From an uncultured Latescibacterota bacterium (GTDB lineage Bacteria > Latescibacterota > UBA2968), in contig OX638329.1 of assembly GCA_951812755.1 (NCBI GenBank), positions 4,658,522 to 4,722,521 on the forward strand: a stretch of 64,000 bases of DNA, in the 5' to 3' direction. Made by a program: the position numbers and the translations under genes. Shown here piece after piece: positions 24,030-32,521 of this stretch (positions within the stretch are counted from its first letter, which is position 1; each line of letters starts with the position of its first letter). The notes under the pieces are model-generated. The model worked only from the letters and a program-made list of their open reading frames with translations. It was not told where the DNA came from and searched no databases.

Positions 24030-25094
24030 ATGAAATTTGTAATTCGCGCAGGTGGTGTTGGCACGCGGCTATGGCCTTTGAGCCGCAAGAGCAAGCCCAA
24101 ACAATTTCACGCTTTAACGGGTGAACACACGATGTTGCAGGAGGCGGTAAATCGCCTCAATTCTCTGGCAAAAATGGATGACCTTTTTGTATCTACTGGC
24201 GTTAAACTATTGCATAGCGTTCGAGAACAACTGCCCGAATTACATGCTGAAAACGCGATTTTAGAACCAGCACTACGCAACACAGGCCCTGCGGTGGGGC
24301 TTGAGTGCGCCTTGTTGGAAGCCCGTTTTCCCGGATGTATAATTGCGAGTTTGGGTTCTGATCACCATATTGGCAAGCCAGAGGAATTTTGTCGGTTGCT
24401 CAAAGTATCAGAGGACGCTCTGGAAAATCGCGCCGAGACCCTGTTCGTACTCGGTGTAAAACCAACACGCGCAGACACGGGCTTTGGATATATACAAAAG
24501 GGCGATGTAATTGCAAAGGTAAACAACGAACCAGTTTATGCCGTAGAATCATTCAAAGAAAAACCCGATGCAGCGGCTGCAAAAACATACCTGGAGAGCG
24601 GTCAATATCTGTGGAATAGCAATATGTTTGTGTGGAAAGCCAGAACAATGCTGGATCTTTTTTCAAAATTTGAACCCGAGATGTACGCCCTGCTCGAACA
24701 AATTGGCGCTGCTGCCAAAGTGGGACGAGAAGCAGATGTCATAGCCTCGGTCTATCCTCAGATGAAAAACATCGCTATTGATCATGCGATCATCGAACGC
24801 GCGCCAGATATTGCGACCCTGCAAGCAGATATCGATTGGAGCGATATTGGCGCGTGGGACGCTTTGACTGATGTCTTGCCCATAGATGAAAATGGCAATT
24901 TACTGCATGGCAACGTACTATCGCTCAATGCAAAAAACACAACGGTTTATGGCAATAAAGACAAAGTAATCGCACTGGTCGATGTCGAGAATTTAATCGT
25001 AGTCGATACGGGCGATGCCCTGCTTATTGCGCCCCGAGATGGCGCTCAGCGCGTAAAAGATGTGGTCGCGGCATTGGACGAGCGATACGTGTGA
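24030..25094 (+). CDS. manC: Mannose-1-phosphate guanylyltransferase
   Basis: The protein has 354 residues. The ATG at 24030 begins directly before the nucleotide-binding signature AGGVGTRLWPLSRKSKPKQF; upstream codons show no family sequence. It joins GTP and mannose 1-phosphate to GDP-mannose for polysaccharide or glycoprotein synthesis. Also seen are SLGSDHHIGKPEEF, SFKEKPDAAAAKTYLESG, WNSNMFVWKA, and the C-terminal beta-helix-like region (LLHGNVLSLNAKNTTVYG). It is monofunctional: there is no C-terminal cupin isomerase domain, so phosphomannose isomerase must be encoded elsewhere. The ribosome site is weak. Confidence 0.9.
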   Translation: MKFVIRAGGVGTRLWPLSRKSKPKQFHALTGEHTMLQEAVNRLNSLAKMDDLFVSTGVKLLHSVREQLPELHAENAILEPALRNTGPAVGLECALLEARFPGCIIASLGSDHHIGKPEEFCRLLKVSEDALENRAETLFVLGVKPTRADTGFGYIQKGDVIAKVNNEPVYAVESFKEKPDAAAAKTYLESGQYLWNSNMFVWKARTMLDLFSKFEPEMYALLEQIGAAAKVGREADVIASVYPQMKNIAIDHAIIERAPDIATLQADIDWSDIGAWDALTDVLPIDENGNLLHGNVLSLNAKNTTVYGNKDKVIALVDVENLIVVDTGDALLIAPRDGAQRVKDVVAALDERYV

Positions 25095-25207
25095 TCTAAA
25101 AATGCGAATCAACGGAACGGTGTATGAAGGCGAGTAAATCGAGCATGACTGCGATAGCAGTTCATCAGTGAATTGAGGCTCGTAGTGATTTTGGGTGGTG
25201 GAGTGGG

Positions 25208-25231
25208 ATTCGTCTATTCGTCTATTCGTCT
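25208..25231 (+). repeat. Three tandem copies of ATTCGTCT
   Basis: A perfect 8-base unit is repeated three times and ends 2 bases before the AAGGAGG of the next gene. Copy number could vary by slippage and change the leader length. Confidence 0.8.
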
Positions 25232-25243
25232 AAAGGAGGTTTT

Positions 25244-25738
25244 ATGAAGATTCTAAAAAAAATTTGTCTCGCGCTATGCGTGTTGTTTTCTAATATGGGC
25301 ACTACCGATGCGGCATTTATCGACGGCGTAAACCTGGGTGGGGGCTTTATGTGGAACGACAGTATTCGCCAGCGTTTTGAATCAGCCGGCGGAATCGCCC
25401 TGCACGCCTCTGTCCATGCCAACCTGCCTGGTCCATTCATACTCGCACCGTTTTACGACATAAGTTTTGCCAGCCCGATGATGCATATCCTGGGCACGAG
25501 TCTCAATTATGCGATTAGCATGCGCGACGTTGAAACCCACAAGCTGTTTTTTGGGCCGAGTATTGGACTTGTACTATCGGATGGGACTTCTGGTCGTTTT
25601 ATAGGTGGGGAATTGGGATACAAATTTCCAATAGGTGAAAAACTCGGGCTATTTGCCAGGATCAAATTTGTCGAAGATCAAAATGATGTCGTCAGTGGAT
25701 TTTCCGGACATATCGGCGCGACATTCAAACTCTTTTAG
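25244..25738 (+). CDS. Small outer-membrane beta-barrel-like protein
   Basis: The protein has 164 residues with a perfect ribosome site (AAAGGAGG). Signal peptide MKILKKICLALCVLFSNMGTTDA, followed by amphipathic strands (DGVNLGGGFMWND, GPFILAPFYDISFASP, LFFGPSIGLVLSDGTS, KLGLFARIKFVED) and a C-terminal Phe (HIGATFKLF), as in BAM-inserted barrels. Resembles the barrel at 16523 in style only. Unrecognised family. It overlaps the stop of the convergent trmY-like gene by 4 bases. Confidence 0.65.
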   Translation: MKILKKICLALCVLFSNMGTTDAAFIDGVNLGGGFMWNDSIRQRFESAGGIALHASVHANLPGPFILAPFYDISFASPMMHILGTSLNYAISMRDVETHKLFFGPSIGLVLSDGTSGRFIGGELGYKFPIGEKLGLFARIKFVEDQNDVVSGFSGHIGATFKLF

Positions 25739-26343
25739 TAAATCATTTTACCAAACCCCTGCCGGTCCAACTCATTGTGTAGCAGCACAATACATTGAGA
25801 GGCAAACAACATCCGGGGCCCCACGCAAATCGGTTTGGCACCGAGGCGACGCAAATACTTAGCCGTTTTTTTGGGCATTGTGAGATGGTCTGAAAAAACA
25901 AACGTCACATCCTGAGGAAATGTCACCGTGCGAATATCAGCACCCCTGCGTTCGAGTACATAGAGCGATTCCGTGCGATCTTGCACAACGCGTTCAAATC
26001 CCTTTTTCGCCACAAAAAGACCGTTATCAACCTGTCGCTCTTCGCCCAATGACAAACCCTTGCCAGCAGATAGTGCTTTTTGCACCGCTCCTGCCAAAGT
26101 GCGTTCATCAAACCCACCCAAATAGGTCAGTTGATCGCTTTCAAAGCGCACAGTTTTCGGCGGGTCCGAAGGCCCATCAAAGACGAGATGTACAACAGTA
26201 TCGGTTCGTATATTTTGAGAATAAAAAAGCGCGTTAGCCAAACAATGCGCCACAATCTCCAATCGTCCGACCCGGCTCAGGTCATCCAGTGAAAAATCGG
26301 GTGTGGTGGGACCTTTGCGAGCGCGAAGAATAAAATTTCTCAT
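25735..26343 (-). CDS. trmY: TrmY-like tRNA (pseudouridine-54 N1)-methyltransferase
   Basis: The protein has 202 residues from the ATG at 26343, giving the family start MRNFILRARKGPTTPDFSL. Further matches are GRLEIVAHCLANALFYSQNI, HLVFDGPSDPPKTVRFES, YLGGFDERTLAGAVQKAL and the SAM-binding trefoil-knot end VTFVFSDHLTMPKKTAKYL, RRLGAKPICVGPRMLFASQC. TrmY is a SPOUT methyltransferase known mainly from archaea, where it methylates pseudouridine 54 in the T-arm, with scattered bacterial homologues. Bacteria normally have ribothymidine at this position, so its substrate here is open. There is no ribosome site; the start lies 12 bases from the divergent next gene. Confidence 0.85.
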   Translation of the reverse strand: MRNFILRARKGPTTPDFSLDDLSRVGRLEIVAHCLANALFYSQNIRTDTVVHLVFDGPSDPPKTVRFESDQLTYLGGFDERTLAGAVQKALSAGKGLSLGEERQVDNGLFVAKKGFERVVQDRTESLYVLERRGADIRTVTFPQDVTFVFSDHLTMPKKTAKYLRRLGAKPICVGPRMLFASQCIVLLHNELDRQGFGKMIY

Positions 26344-26355
26344 AAGGAGCAAGTT

Positions 26356-27099
26356 ATGAAACGCTGGGTGATCGCAATGCTGATCCTCACAACTCAGGTC
26401 AGCGCGGAAAACGAAAACAAAATGTCAACAGGGGATGGAAAAACCGATGAAATAATGGTCGAAATTCAAAAAAATGCCAGAGAAATCGCCACCTGTAAGG
26501 CCGAACAAACGACCGTTATTCGCGTTATGGACCAAGAACTGACACTCAATGCCAGCGCAACTTTTAAGCGTCCCAACCTGATGCGTCTCGACACCGTGCA
26601 AGATCAAATAATTATTTCACAACGTTTGTCTGATGGTGGCCTGATGTGGACCTATGACCGCGAAGAAAAAATCGTCTCAAAAGTGAACCTGGGGCGCGTC
26701 TATCGCGTCACCAACCTCGAAGCCGATGCAGATCAGGCCGACCCCTTGCGTCCCTTTAGAGGTCTGGAATGGACGAGCATTCGCTACACCGCAGACGAAA
26801 TATTTGAAGAACGCCCCCACCGCGTTCTTGAAGCCAAAACCAAAGTCAATCTCTTGCATGCACAACTGCCTAATCCCCCAGTCAAAGCACAATTACTCAT
26901 CAATCCCGAAGACGGCCTGTTGCGCCGGGTTGGCTTTTTTGATGCCGAAAACAATGAGATCATCACGCAGACCTTTCACAATTTGACCATCAACCCAGAT
27001 TTGGAAGACAAATGGTTTGAATTTATCGTACCAGCGGGTGCCCATGTCATTGACGCCACCGACGACGCGATACAAGCCCTCAAGACGGTAAACCAGTAG
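26356..27099 (+). CDS. LolA-like outer-membrane lipoprotein carrier
   Basis: The protein has 247 residues, with AAGGAG before the ATG. Signal peptide MKRWVIAMLILTTQVSA. The mature protein matches the LolA/LppX-like half-barrel: EIATCKAEQTTVIRVMDQEL, ASATFKRPNLMRLDTVQDQ, LMWTYDREEKIVSKVNL, AQLLINPEDGLLRRVGFFDA and ITQTFHNLTINPDLEDKWFE. LolA carries lipoproteins across the periplasm. In this divergent branch the cargo could also be another lipid. It is followed by a VanZ protein and divergent from the trmY-like gene. Confidence 0.8.
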   Translation: MKRWVIAMLILTTQVSAENENKMSTGDGKTDEIMVEIQKNAREIATCKAEQTTVIRVMDQELTLNASATFKRPNLMRLDTVQDQIIISQRLSDGGLMWTYDREEKIVSKVNLGRVYRVTNLEADADQADPLRPFRGLEWTSIRYTADEIFEERPHRVLEAKTKVNLLHAQLPNPPVKAQLLINPEDGLLRRVGFFDAENNEIITQTFHNLTINPDLEDKWFEFIVPAGAHVIDATDDAIQALKTVNQ

Positions 27100-27128
27100 G
27101 AGGGAAATCCCTTTCCCGACCTTTTCCA

Positions 27129-27548
27129 GTGAAAAAAACCATGACAACAACGCATTGGCGCATCGCCCTGTTTGTCTGGCTACTCTTAATTTTTATTGGT
27201 TCAAGTGGCCTGCTATCGTTCGAAAATACTGAAAAAATTTTCTTTTTCAGTGAACGAATACACCAGGCGGCGCGCAAATTCGCACACATAGCAGAATATG
27301 CTATTCTGACCTATTTGTGTTTTCGGTCCCTATGGACAAAGAACCGATTTACCTCCTGTGTATTGTGGAGTGTCCTGATATCCATTCTCTATGCGATATT
27401 GGACGAATACCATCAATCCTTTGTACCCAGTCGCACCGGCACCTGGAACGATGTGGTGTGGGATGGCACAGGTGTCGCAATCATAATCCTATTATTGTGG
27501 TATGCGAAACACAGGGAAAACGGCAAAATTAGACAGTGGATTTTATAG
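27129..27548 (+). CDS. VanZ family membrane protein
   Basis: The protein has 139 residues from a GTG; an ATG at 27141 is an equally possible start, and neither has a good ribosome site. Four membrane helices: WRIALFVWLLLIFIGSSGL, KFAHIAEYAILTYLCF, CVLWSVLISILYAILDEYHQ and VAIIILLLWYAKH. The VanZ-like hallmarks are K-HxxEY in helix 2, DEYHQSFVPSRTGTWNDVVW, and the Asp after it. VanZ-like proteins affect glycopeptide tolerance in enterococci, but in most bacteria the role is unknown. It lies 29 bases after the LolA-like gene. Confidence 0.88.
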   Translation: MKKTMTTTHWRIALFVWLLLIFIGSSGLLSFENTEKIFFFSERIHQAARKFAHIAEYAILTYLCFRSLWTKNRFTSCVLWSVLISILYAILDEYHQSFVPSRTGTWNDVVWDGTGVAIIILLLWYAKHRENGKIRQWIL

Positions 27549-27570
27549 ACTATTTAACGGGATACTTGCC

Positions 27571-28875
27571 ATGACCAAATCTGGAAAAATTGAAAAGCCC
27601 AATATCCTCTTCATCCTCGCCGACGACATGGGCTGGGGTGACGTCAGCTATCACGGCTCACACATTCGCACACCCAATATCGACCGCCTCGCAGCCACGG
27701 GAATCGAACTCGACCAGCATTACGTCTGCCCTATGTGTACTCCCACCCGCACATGTCTCCTAACGGGCCGCCATCCCGGTCGCTTTGGACGCCACGCTAC
27801 CGTCCCCTCCAACGCGCCCGTCCTCCCAGATGGGTATGAAACACTGGCCTCATCCTTCCGCAATGCGGGATACGAAACCGGTCTTTTTGGAAAATGGCAT
27901 CTGGGATCCTCTCCCGAATACGGTCCCAACCAATTTGGTTTCAACACCAGCTATGGGAGCCTGGCCGGCGGCGTTGACCCGTATAACCATCGCTACAAAT
28001 CAGGCCCCTACAGCGTCACCTGGCACCGCAATGGCGAACTCGTCGAAGAGCGCGGCCATGTCACCGACCTCATCGCTCGTGAAGCCACCCAGTGGATTGA
28101 AACGCAAACAGCTCCATGGTTTTGCTATGTCCCTTTCACCGCTGTTCACACCCCCATCAAAGCTCCACAACACTGGATAGACCGCTATTCAGACCGGCGC
28201 TACGATCCCGACGACAACAAAGACCGCTCATTCAAAACCTATGCCGCCTACGCCAGCCAGATGGATCACGCCATCGGTCAACTCGTCGAAACCCTTGCCC
28301 GTACCTGCCAGCGTGAAAACACCATCATCATCTTCTCATCGGACAACGGCGCCATCCCTGCTGGCCCACTTCACGACACGGACAAATACGAAGAAATGCC
28401 GCGTCTGGGCTGCAATTTGCCCCTACGAGGTCAAAAATCTCAACTCTACGAAGGCGGTATCCGCACCCCTTCTCTGATCAATTGGCCTTTTCATCTGCAA
28501 CCCGGCAAATGCTTTCACCCCCTGCACATAACCGATTGGATGCCAACCCTGACCAATCTCATCCGGTACACGCCCAACAGCGATCCCCAATGGGATGGTC
28601 AAGACATCTGGCCCCTGCTCACAGGCGACATCACCATACCCGAAGAACGGTCTATCTTCTGGAACTTTAGAGGCTCGTCCTTTGGCATGCGAACGGGCAA
28701 TTGGAAATTGATCTACGAAGAAGGCCAAACCCCCGAAGAAACCAAACTATTTCACATCGGCTCCGATCCTTATGAAACGACAAATGTAGCATCCACGCAA
28801 GCCGACCGCGTACATCAAATGCTCGAACACATTGCCGACGAGCGAAAACGAGACAACAGTTCAATAAGAAATTAA
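27571..28875 (+). CDS. Type I arylsulfatase-like sulfatase, no signal peptide
   Basis: The protein has 434 residues from the ATG at 27571; upstream codons belong to the VanZ tail. All core motifs are present: ILADDMGWGDVSYHG (metal), formylglycine motif CTPTR in YVCPMCTPTRTCLLTGRHPG, GKWHLGSSPEYGPN with active-site Lys and His, FSSDNGAIPAGP (metal), and LRGQKSQLYEGGIRTP with its Lys. This is closest to the arylsulfatase A/B style. The missing signal peptide points to the cytoplasm. A second sulfatase follows after 17 bases. Substrate is probably a sulfated sugar. Confidence 0.9.
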   Translation: MTKSGKIEKPNILFILADDMGWGDVSYHGSHIRTPNIDRLAATGIELDQHYVCPMCTPTRTCLLTGRHPGRFGRHATVPSNAPVLPDGYETLASSFRNAGYETGLFGKWHLGSSPEYGPNQFGFNTSYGSLAGGVDPYNHRYKSGPYSVTWHRNGELVEERGHVTDLIAREATQWIETQTAPWFCYVPFTAVHTPIKAPQHWIDRYSDRRYDPDDNKDRSFKTYAAYASQMDHAIGQLVETLARTCQRENTIIIFSSDNGAIPAGPLHDTDKYEEMPRLGCNLPLRGQKSQLYEGGIRTPSLINWPFHLQPGKCFHPLHITDWMPTLTNLIRYTPNSDPQWDGQDIWPLLTGDITIPEERSIFWNFRGSSFGMRTGNWKLIYEEGQTPEETKLFHIGSDPYETTNVASTQADRVHQMLEHIADERKRDNSSIRN

Positions 28876-28892
28876 AAGGAGATCTTAATCTT

Positions 28893-30212
28893 ATGTCCCA
28901 TCGCAACGTCCTCTTACTCATTGCCGACGACTGGAGTCCCATTGCCGGATGTTATGGCAACGACGTCATCAAAATGCCCAGCGTAGATGCACTTGCCGCG
29001 CGGGGCACCTTATTTAAGCATGCCTTTTGCACCACCCCATCGTGTGCAGCCAGCCGCGCCAACCTGCTCACCGGTCACTACAGCCACACGCACGGGCAAT
29101 ACGGCCACTCACACAGCATCCACAATTTCCACACGCAACTCAACATGCCGTCAATACCCAAAACCCTACAATCCGCCGGATTCACAACTGGCGTTGTCGG
29201 CAAACTCCACGTCCAACCCGAATCTGTCTATCCCTGGAACTACGAAGTCGGTGGTGGGCGCAATGTGCGCGGTATTGCAGACAACATTGCAAAATTCTTT
29301 GAAACCATTGATAGCGATCGGCCATTCTATCTGCACGTCGGTTATTCCGATCCCCACCGTGACTTCGGCAACAAACAAACCTATCCCGGTGTTCCCGAAG
29401 TCACGTATTCCCCCGACGAAGTCATCGTCCCCGATTTTCTGCCCGACCATCCAGACGTGCGACGAGAATTTGCCGAATACTACCAATCCGTCTCTCGCCT
29501 CGACACCGGCATAGGCATGGCCGTGCAGGCACTTCAAGACGCTGGCCGTGCCGACGATACCATGATCATTGTCATGAGCGACCACGGCATGCCCTTTCCC
29601 GGCGGCAAAGCCTCTTCTTTTGACACGGGCCATCACTGTCCACTCATCATTGCGCGCCCAAATGCCGAAGCCGTTGTCAGCGACGCCCTCGTCAACTGGA
29701 ACAACATCGCCCCCACCGTCTTTGAATGGTGCGGCGTTGAACCCCCCGAAGATTTGCCCGAAAAATCCCTGGTCTCCATCCTCGAAGAGGCACATCCCGA
29801 GGGATTTGACGAAACCTTCTTTTCCCACACCTTCCACGAAGTCACCAACTACTATCCCTACCGGGTACTGCGCGGGCGCAAATACAAATACGTGCGAAAT
29901 CTCTATCCCGAAATCACCACCCCTTTGCCCAGTGACCTGTGGGCATCGCCTACCTGGCAGGCCATCCGCAGAGAAAATTTGGAAATGGGCAACCGCCGCA
30001 CGGAAAAATTTCTGCACCAGGATGCCGAAGCCCTATTCGACATTGAAAACGATCCCATGGAATCCACCAACATCATCGACGATCCCGCGGTTCAGGACAT
30101 CGCCGAAGCCATGCGGCAAAAAGTTCGCACCTTCCGCAAAGAAACCCGAGACCCCTGGTGCCTGGCGTCCTATCACGCGGGTGAACCGGGTATGGAACCT
30201 GGCGTAACGTGA
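28893..30212 (+). CDS. Type I sulfatase (heparan N-sulfatase/sulfamidase-like), no signal peptide
   Basis: The protein has 439 residues, with AAAAGGAG upstream. Motifs are LLIADDWSPIAGCYGND, formylglycine motif CAASR in TTPSCAASRANLLTGHYSH, VVGKLHVQPESVYPWNY with Lys and His, and VMSDHGMPFPGGK. The ADDWSP opening and the GKLHV form resemble the N-sulfoglucosamine sulfohydrolase branch, suggesting removal of N- or O-sulfate from an amino sugar, but this is only a likeness. No signal peptide. It forms a pair with the preceding sulfatase and is ended by the terminator at 30241. Confidence 0.88.
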   Translation: MSHRNVLLLIADDWSPIAGCYGNDVIKMPSVDALAARGTLFKHAFCTTPSCAASRANLLTGHYSHTHGQYGHSHSIHNFHTQLNMPSIPKTLQSAGFTTGVVGKLHVQPESVYPWNYEVGGGRNVRGIADNIAKFFETIDSDRPFYLHVGYSDPHRDFGNKQTYPGVPEVTYSPDEVIVPDFLPDHPDVRREFAEYYQSVSRLDTGIGMAVQALQDAGRADDTMIIVMSDHGMPFPGGKASSFDTGHHCPLIIARPNAEAVVSDALVNWNNIAPTVFEWCGVEPPEDLPEKSLVSILEEAHPEGFDETFFSHTFHEVTNYYPYRVLRGRKYKYVRNLYPEITTPLPSDLWASPTWQAIRRENLEMGNRRTEKFLHQDAEALFDIENDPMESTNIIDDPAVQDIAEAMRQKVRTFRKETRDPWCLASYHAGEPGMEPGVT

Positions 30213-30240
30213 TCGCCCCTTCCCCTTCATACAACCAAAC

Positions 30241-30272
30241 AACCCCCGCCTGAGCATTCCTGACGGGGGTTT
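30241..30272. terminator. Intrinsic terminator after the sulfatase pair
   Basis: AACCCCCG, loop CCTGAGCATTCCTGA, CGGGGGTTT, then TGCTTTTA. GC-rich stem with a modest T-run on the plus strand. Confidence 0.75.
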
Positions 30273-30302
30273 GCTTTTATTCATTCAAAGACAGAGCAAT
30301 AA

Positions 30303-30544
30303 CTAAAAATTATAAATCAAACTCAGATCAATGAAACTATCGCGTATCGTAGTGGATATCCGCTTGATCAATACTGAGAAGGTGAATCGCCTCTATATTC
30401 AGAGACAACTGGTCAGAGATACGCCGGTCCAATTCGACAGATAGTGCATGCGTGGCGCGCTCCGAATCTCCCAGAATACTGGCGACAATCTCAGTGCTCT
30501 GAACATCGTTGAACGCAATATTATGTGCCTTTGAAGAATTTCAT
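30303..30544 (-). pseudogene. Frameshifted remnant of an outer-membrane barrel protein
   Basis: An ATG at 30544 with GAGAAGG 7 bases upstream opens MKFFKGT and stops. Shifting one base gives KAHNIAFNDVQSTEI, then a long open stretch ending SLNIEAIHLLSIDQADIHYD. A second one-base shift then gives SFIDLSLIYNF and a stop. Alternating strand pattern and a terminal Phe are the marks of an outer-membrane barrel. The likeliest reading is a gene reduced to its start and last strands, with two frameshifts. It sits 12 bases after the EVE gene on the same strand. Nothing else is seen in 30273-30556. Confidence 0.5.
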
Positions 30545-30556
30545 TTTTTTGCCTTC

Positions 30557-31036
30557 TCATCTCGCCAAATGTCCTCCCATCTCACACACAATATCAAACT
30601 CCCCCTTTGTCACCGGCTGAATTGATAACCGCTGTCCGCGCTGAACCACCTTCATATCTTTGAGCTTGGGATTGTTCTTGAGGTCTTGCAGGCTAACATA
30701 AGGCTCAAATGCTTTCGACCACTGCACATCAAAAGAAAACCAGCGTGGATCTTCTTTCGAGGCCTTCTCGTCGTAGTACTCATGCTGCGCATCGAATTGT
30801 GATGGATCGGGATACCCCGCACGCACAATATTGGCAATACCAGCAATACCGGGATCTTTACAATTCGACTGATAGAAAAGCGTCTGATCGCCTTTTTGCA
30901 TTTCGTCGCGGATAAAATTGCGCGCCTGATAATTGCGCACCCCTCGCCAGTACCCAATGCCACTGGGCCGATTGCTCAACTCTTCAAAAGAGCACACATC
31001 GTACTCGCACTTTACAAGCCAGTATTTTTGGGCCAT
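30557..31036 (-). CDS. EVE domain protein
   Basis: The protein has 159 residues, with GAGGATGCT before the ATG. It is a single EVE (PUA-like) domain: KYWLVKCEYDVCSFEEL, WRGVRNYQARNFIRDEMQKG, QTLFYQSNCKDPGIAGIANI, DPRWFSFDVQWSKAFEPYVS and FDIVCEMGG. EVE domains bind modified bases in DNA or RNA; stand-alone bacterial members are of unsettled role. It lies 13 bases downstream of the sulfatase stop on the same strand, so probably shares its transcript. Confidence 0.9.
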   Translation of the reverse strand: MAQKYWLVKCEYDVCSFEELSNRPSGIGYWRGVRNYQARNFIRDEMQKGDQTLFYQSNCKDPGIAGIANIVRAGYPDPSQFDAQHEYYDEKASKEDPRWFSFDVQWSKAFEPYVSLQDLKNNPKLKDMKVVQRGQRLSIQPVTKGEFDIVCEMGGHLAR

Positions 31037-31049
31037 AGCATCCTCACAA

Positions 31050-32507
31050 TTATTGTGCGGCGTCTTTCCATTTCTGATAATTTGGCGACAGGCTCAGCGC
31101 GCCATCTACCTGTGGCACGAGTTCCCCATTTTGTCCCCTCGGATCGCCCCGGTTTTCATTCACCTCTGCCAATCGCCTGCGCCACATCGCAATACGCGCT
31201 TCATAAGCCGGGTCTTGGGACAGTTCGCAGCATTCCAACGGATCGTCATCCAGATTAAAAAACTGTTCTTTTCCCGTGTGATGAAACCAGATATACTTCT
31301 CGTGCCCATCGGTGACATATTGCATACCGTGTTCTCTTGTATAACACGACGTATGCTCGCCCTGCACAAACGCGCGCCATCCCTCATCATCCCCCCGCGC
31401 AATATCCAGAAGAGACCGTCCATCCACGGACTCTGGTATATCGACCCCAGCAGCATCGAGCAATGTGGGCATCACATCGCGCAACTCCACTGGGTGGTCA
31501 TACTTTTCCCCTCGCGCCACATCGCGCCAGGTATCGGGATATTTCACAATAAACGGAATGCGCGCAGACCCTTCATACGCATACGTCTTCCGCCAGTGGT
31601 GATGATCGCCCATCATATCGCCGTGATCAGATGTAAAAATAATCAGGGTATTACTGTATGTGTGCGGGTCGTGGCGGCGCAACTCGTACAGCACGCGCCC
31701 AATCTGGTGATCAATAAAAGTGATATTGCCGTAATATCCCGCCCGCCCCCTGTGTGTTTCAACATCGGAACGGTGCGAACGCGGCGCATTGACATCTGCG
31801 ATTTTTTTGTCAAACTCCCCTGCCCAATCTCCCACAGCGGCTTTGGGAATATTGTCATTATTGATATACATATCCCAATACGCCTGAGGCGCATCATAAG
31901 GCGAATGGGGCCGCGCAAATGAAAGCCACATAAAAAACGGTTTGGTCGGGTCGCGCTGCTGCAAAAATTTAATCCCCTCGCTCGCCGTCCAGTGCGTCGG
32001 ATGCAAATGCTCGGGCAAATGGCTGGGGCGCGCCATCCATGAATTCCAATCGATACTGTGATCTCGATACCCGTAAGCACCTTCCTTGTGCTGCTCGAAA
32101 AACAGGTGATAATCGCTGATAAAATTGCCCACTCGCCGTCCACTCTCATCCAGCACCATGTGGTGAAAACCGTATAGCCTGCGCTGCGGGGCATGGTGCA
32201 TCTTGCCCACAGCCTGCGTGTGATATCCCGCCGCTGCAAGTTCCCCCGGCAATGTCGCCGGATATTCCAGCGGATGGCTTCCCGTCATTGTCAACCGCCC
32301 GTGATTCCATTGATCCATCCCCGTGATAATCCCCGCGCGTGCAGGCGTACACGACGGCACCGATGTATATGCGTGGGGGAAATGTGCCCCTCGCTCGGCC
32401 AATTCATCGAGATATGGCGTCTCCAGCGCCGGATGCCCATCACAGCCGAGGCAATCACCACGCTGTTGGTCTGTCGTAATCAACAACAAATTTGGTCGCT
32501 CTGACAT
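31050..32507 (-). CDS. Type I sulfatase, no signal peptide
   Basis: The protein has 485 residues, with AAAAGGATAC upstream. Motifs are LLITTDQQRGDCLGCDGHP, formylglycine motif CTPAR in SVPSCTPARAGIITGMD, AVGKMHHAPQRRLYGFHH with Lys and His, FTSDHGDMMGDHHHWRKTY and SARIPFIVKYP. The TTDQQRGD and GDHHHWRK forms place it in a common bacterial subgroup often annotated arylsulfatase or choline-sulfatase-like. No signal peptide. The EVE gene follows. Substrate unknown. Confidence 0.9.
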   Translation of the reverse strand: MSERPNLLLITTDQQRGDCLGCDGHPALETPYLDELAERGAHFPHAYTSVPSCTPARAGIITGMDQWNHGRLTMTGSHPLEYPATLPGELAAAGYHTQAVGKMHHAPQRRLYGFHHMVLDESGRRVGNFISDYHLFFEQHKEGAYGYRDHSIDWNSWMARPSHLPEHLHPTHWTASEGIKFLQQRDPTKPFFMWLSFARPHSPYDAPQAYWDMYINNDNIPKAAVGDWAGEFDKKIADVNAPRSHRSDVETHRGRAGYYGNITFIDHQIGRVLYELRRHDPHTYSNTLIIFTSDHGDMMGDHHHWRKTYAYEGSARIPFIVKYPDTWRDVARGEKYDHPVELRDVMPTLLDAAGVDIPESVDGRSLLDIARGDDEGWRAFVQGEHTSCYTREHGMQYVTDGHEKYIWFHHTGKEQFFNLDDDPLECCELSQDPAYEARIAMWRRRLAEVNENRGDPRGQNGELVPQVDGALSLSPNYQKWKDAAQ

Positions 32508-32521
32508 TTTTGTATCCTTTT

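Noticed and set aside
16523-25738. The two small barrel-like proteins (16523 and 25244) as paralogues
   Set aside because: Both have signal peptides and amphipathic strands, but I see no shared motif or matching order of segments, so common descent is not supported by eye.
29166-30017. Long open frame of 283 codons on the minus strand
   Set aside because: It lies fully antisense to the sulfatase at 28893, which has all family motifs. The frame encodes no recognisable domain and mirrors codon bias of the real gene.
30933-31922. Plus-strand open frame of 329 codons
   Set aside because: Antisense to the sulfatase at 31050 and the EVE gene. Composition (many Arg, His, Ile, Pro) is that of a shadow frame, with no ribosome site.
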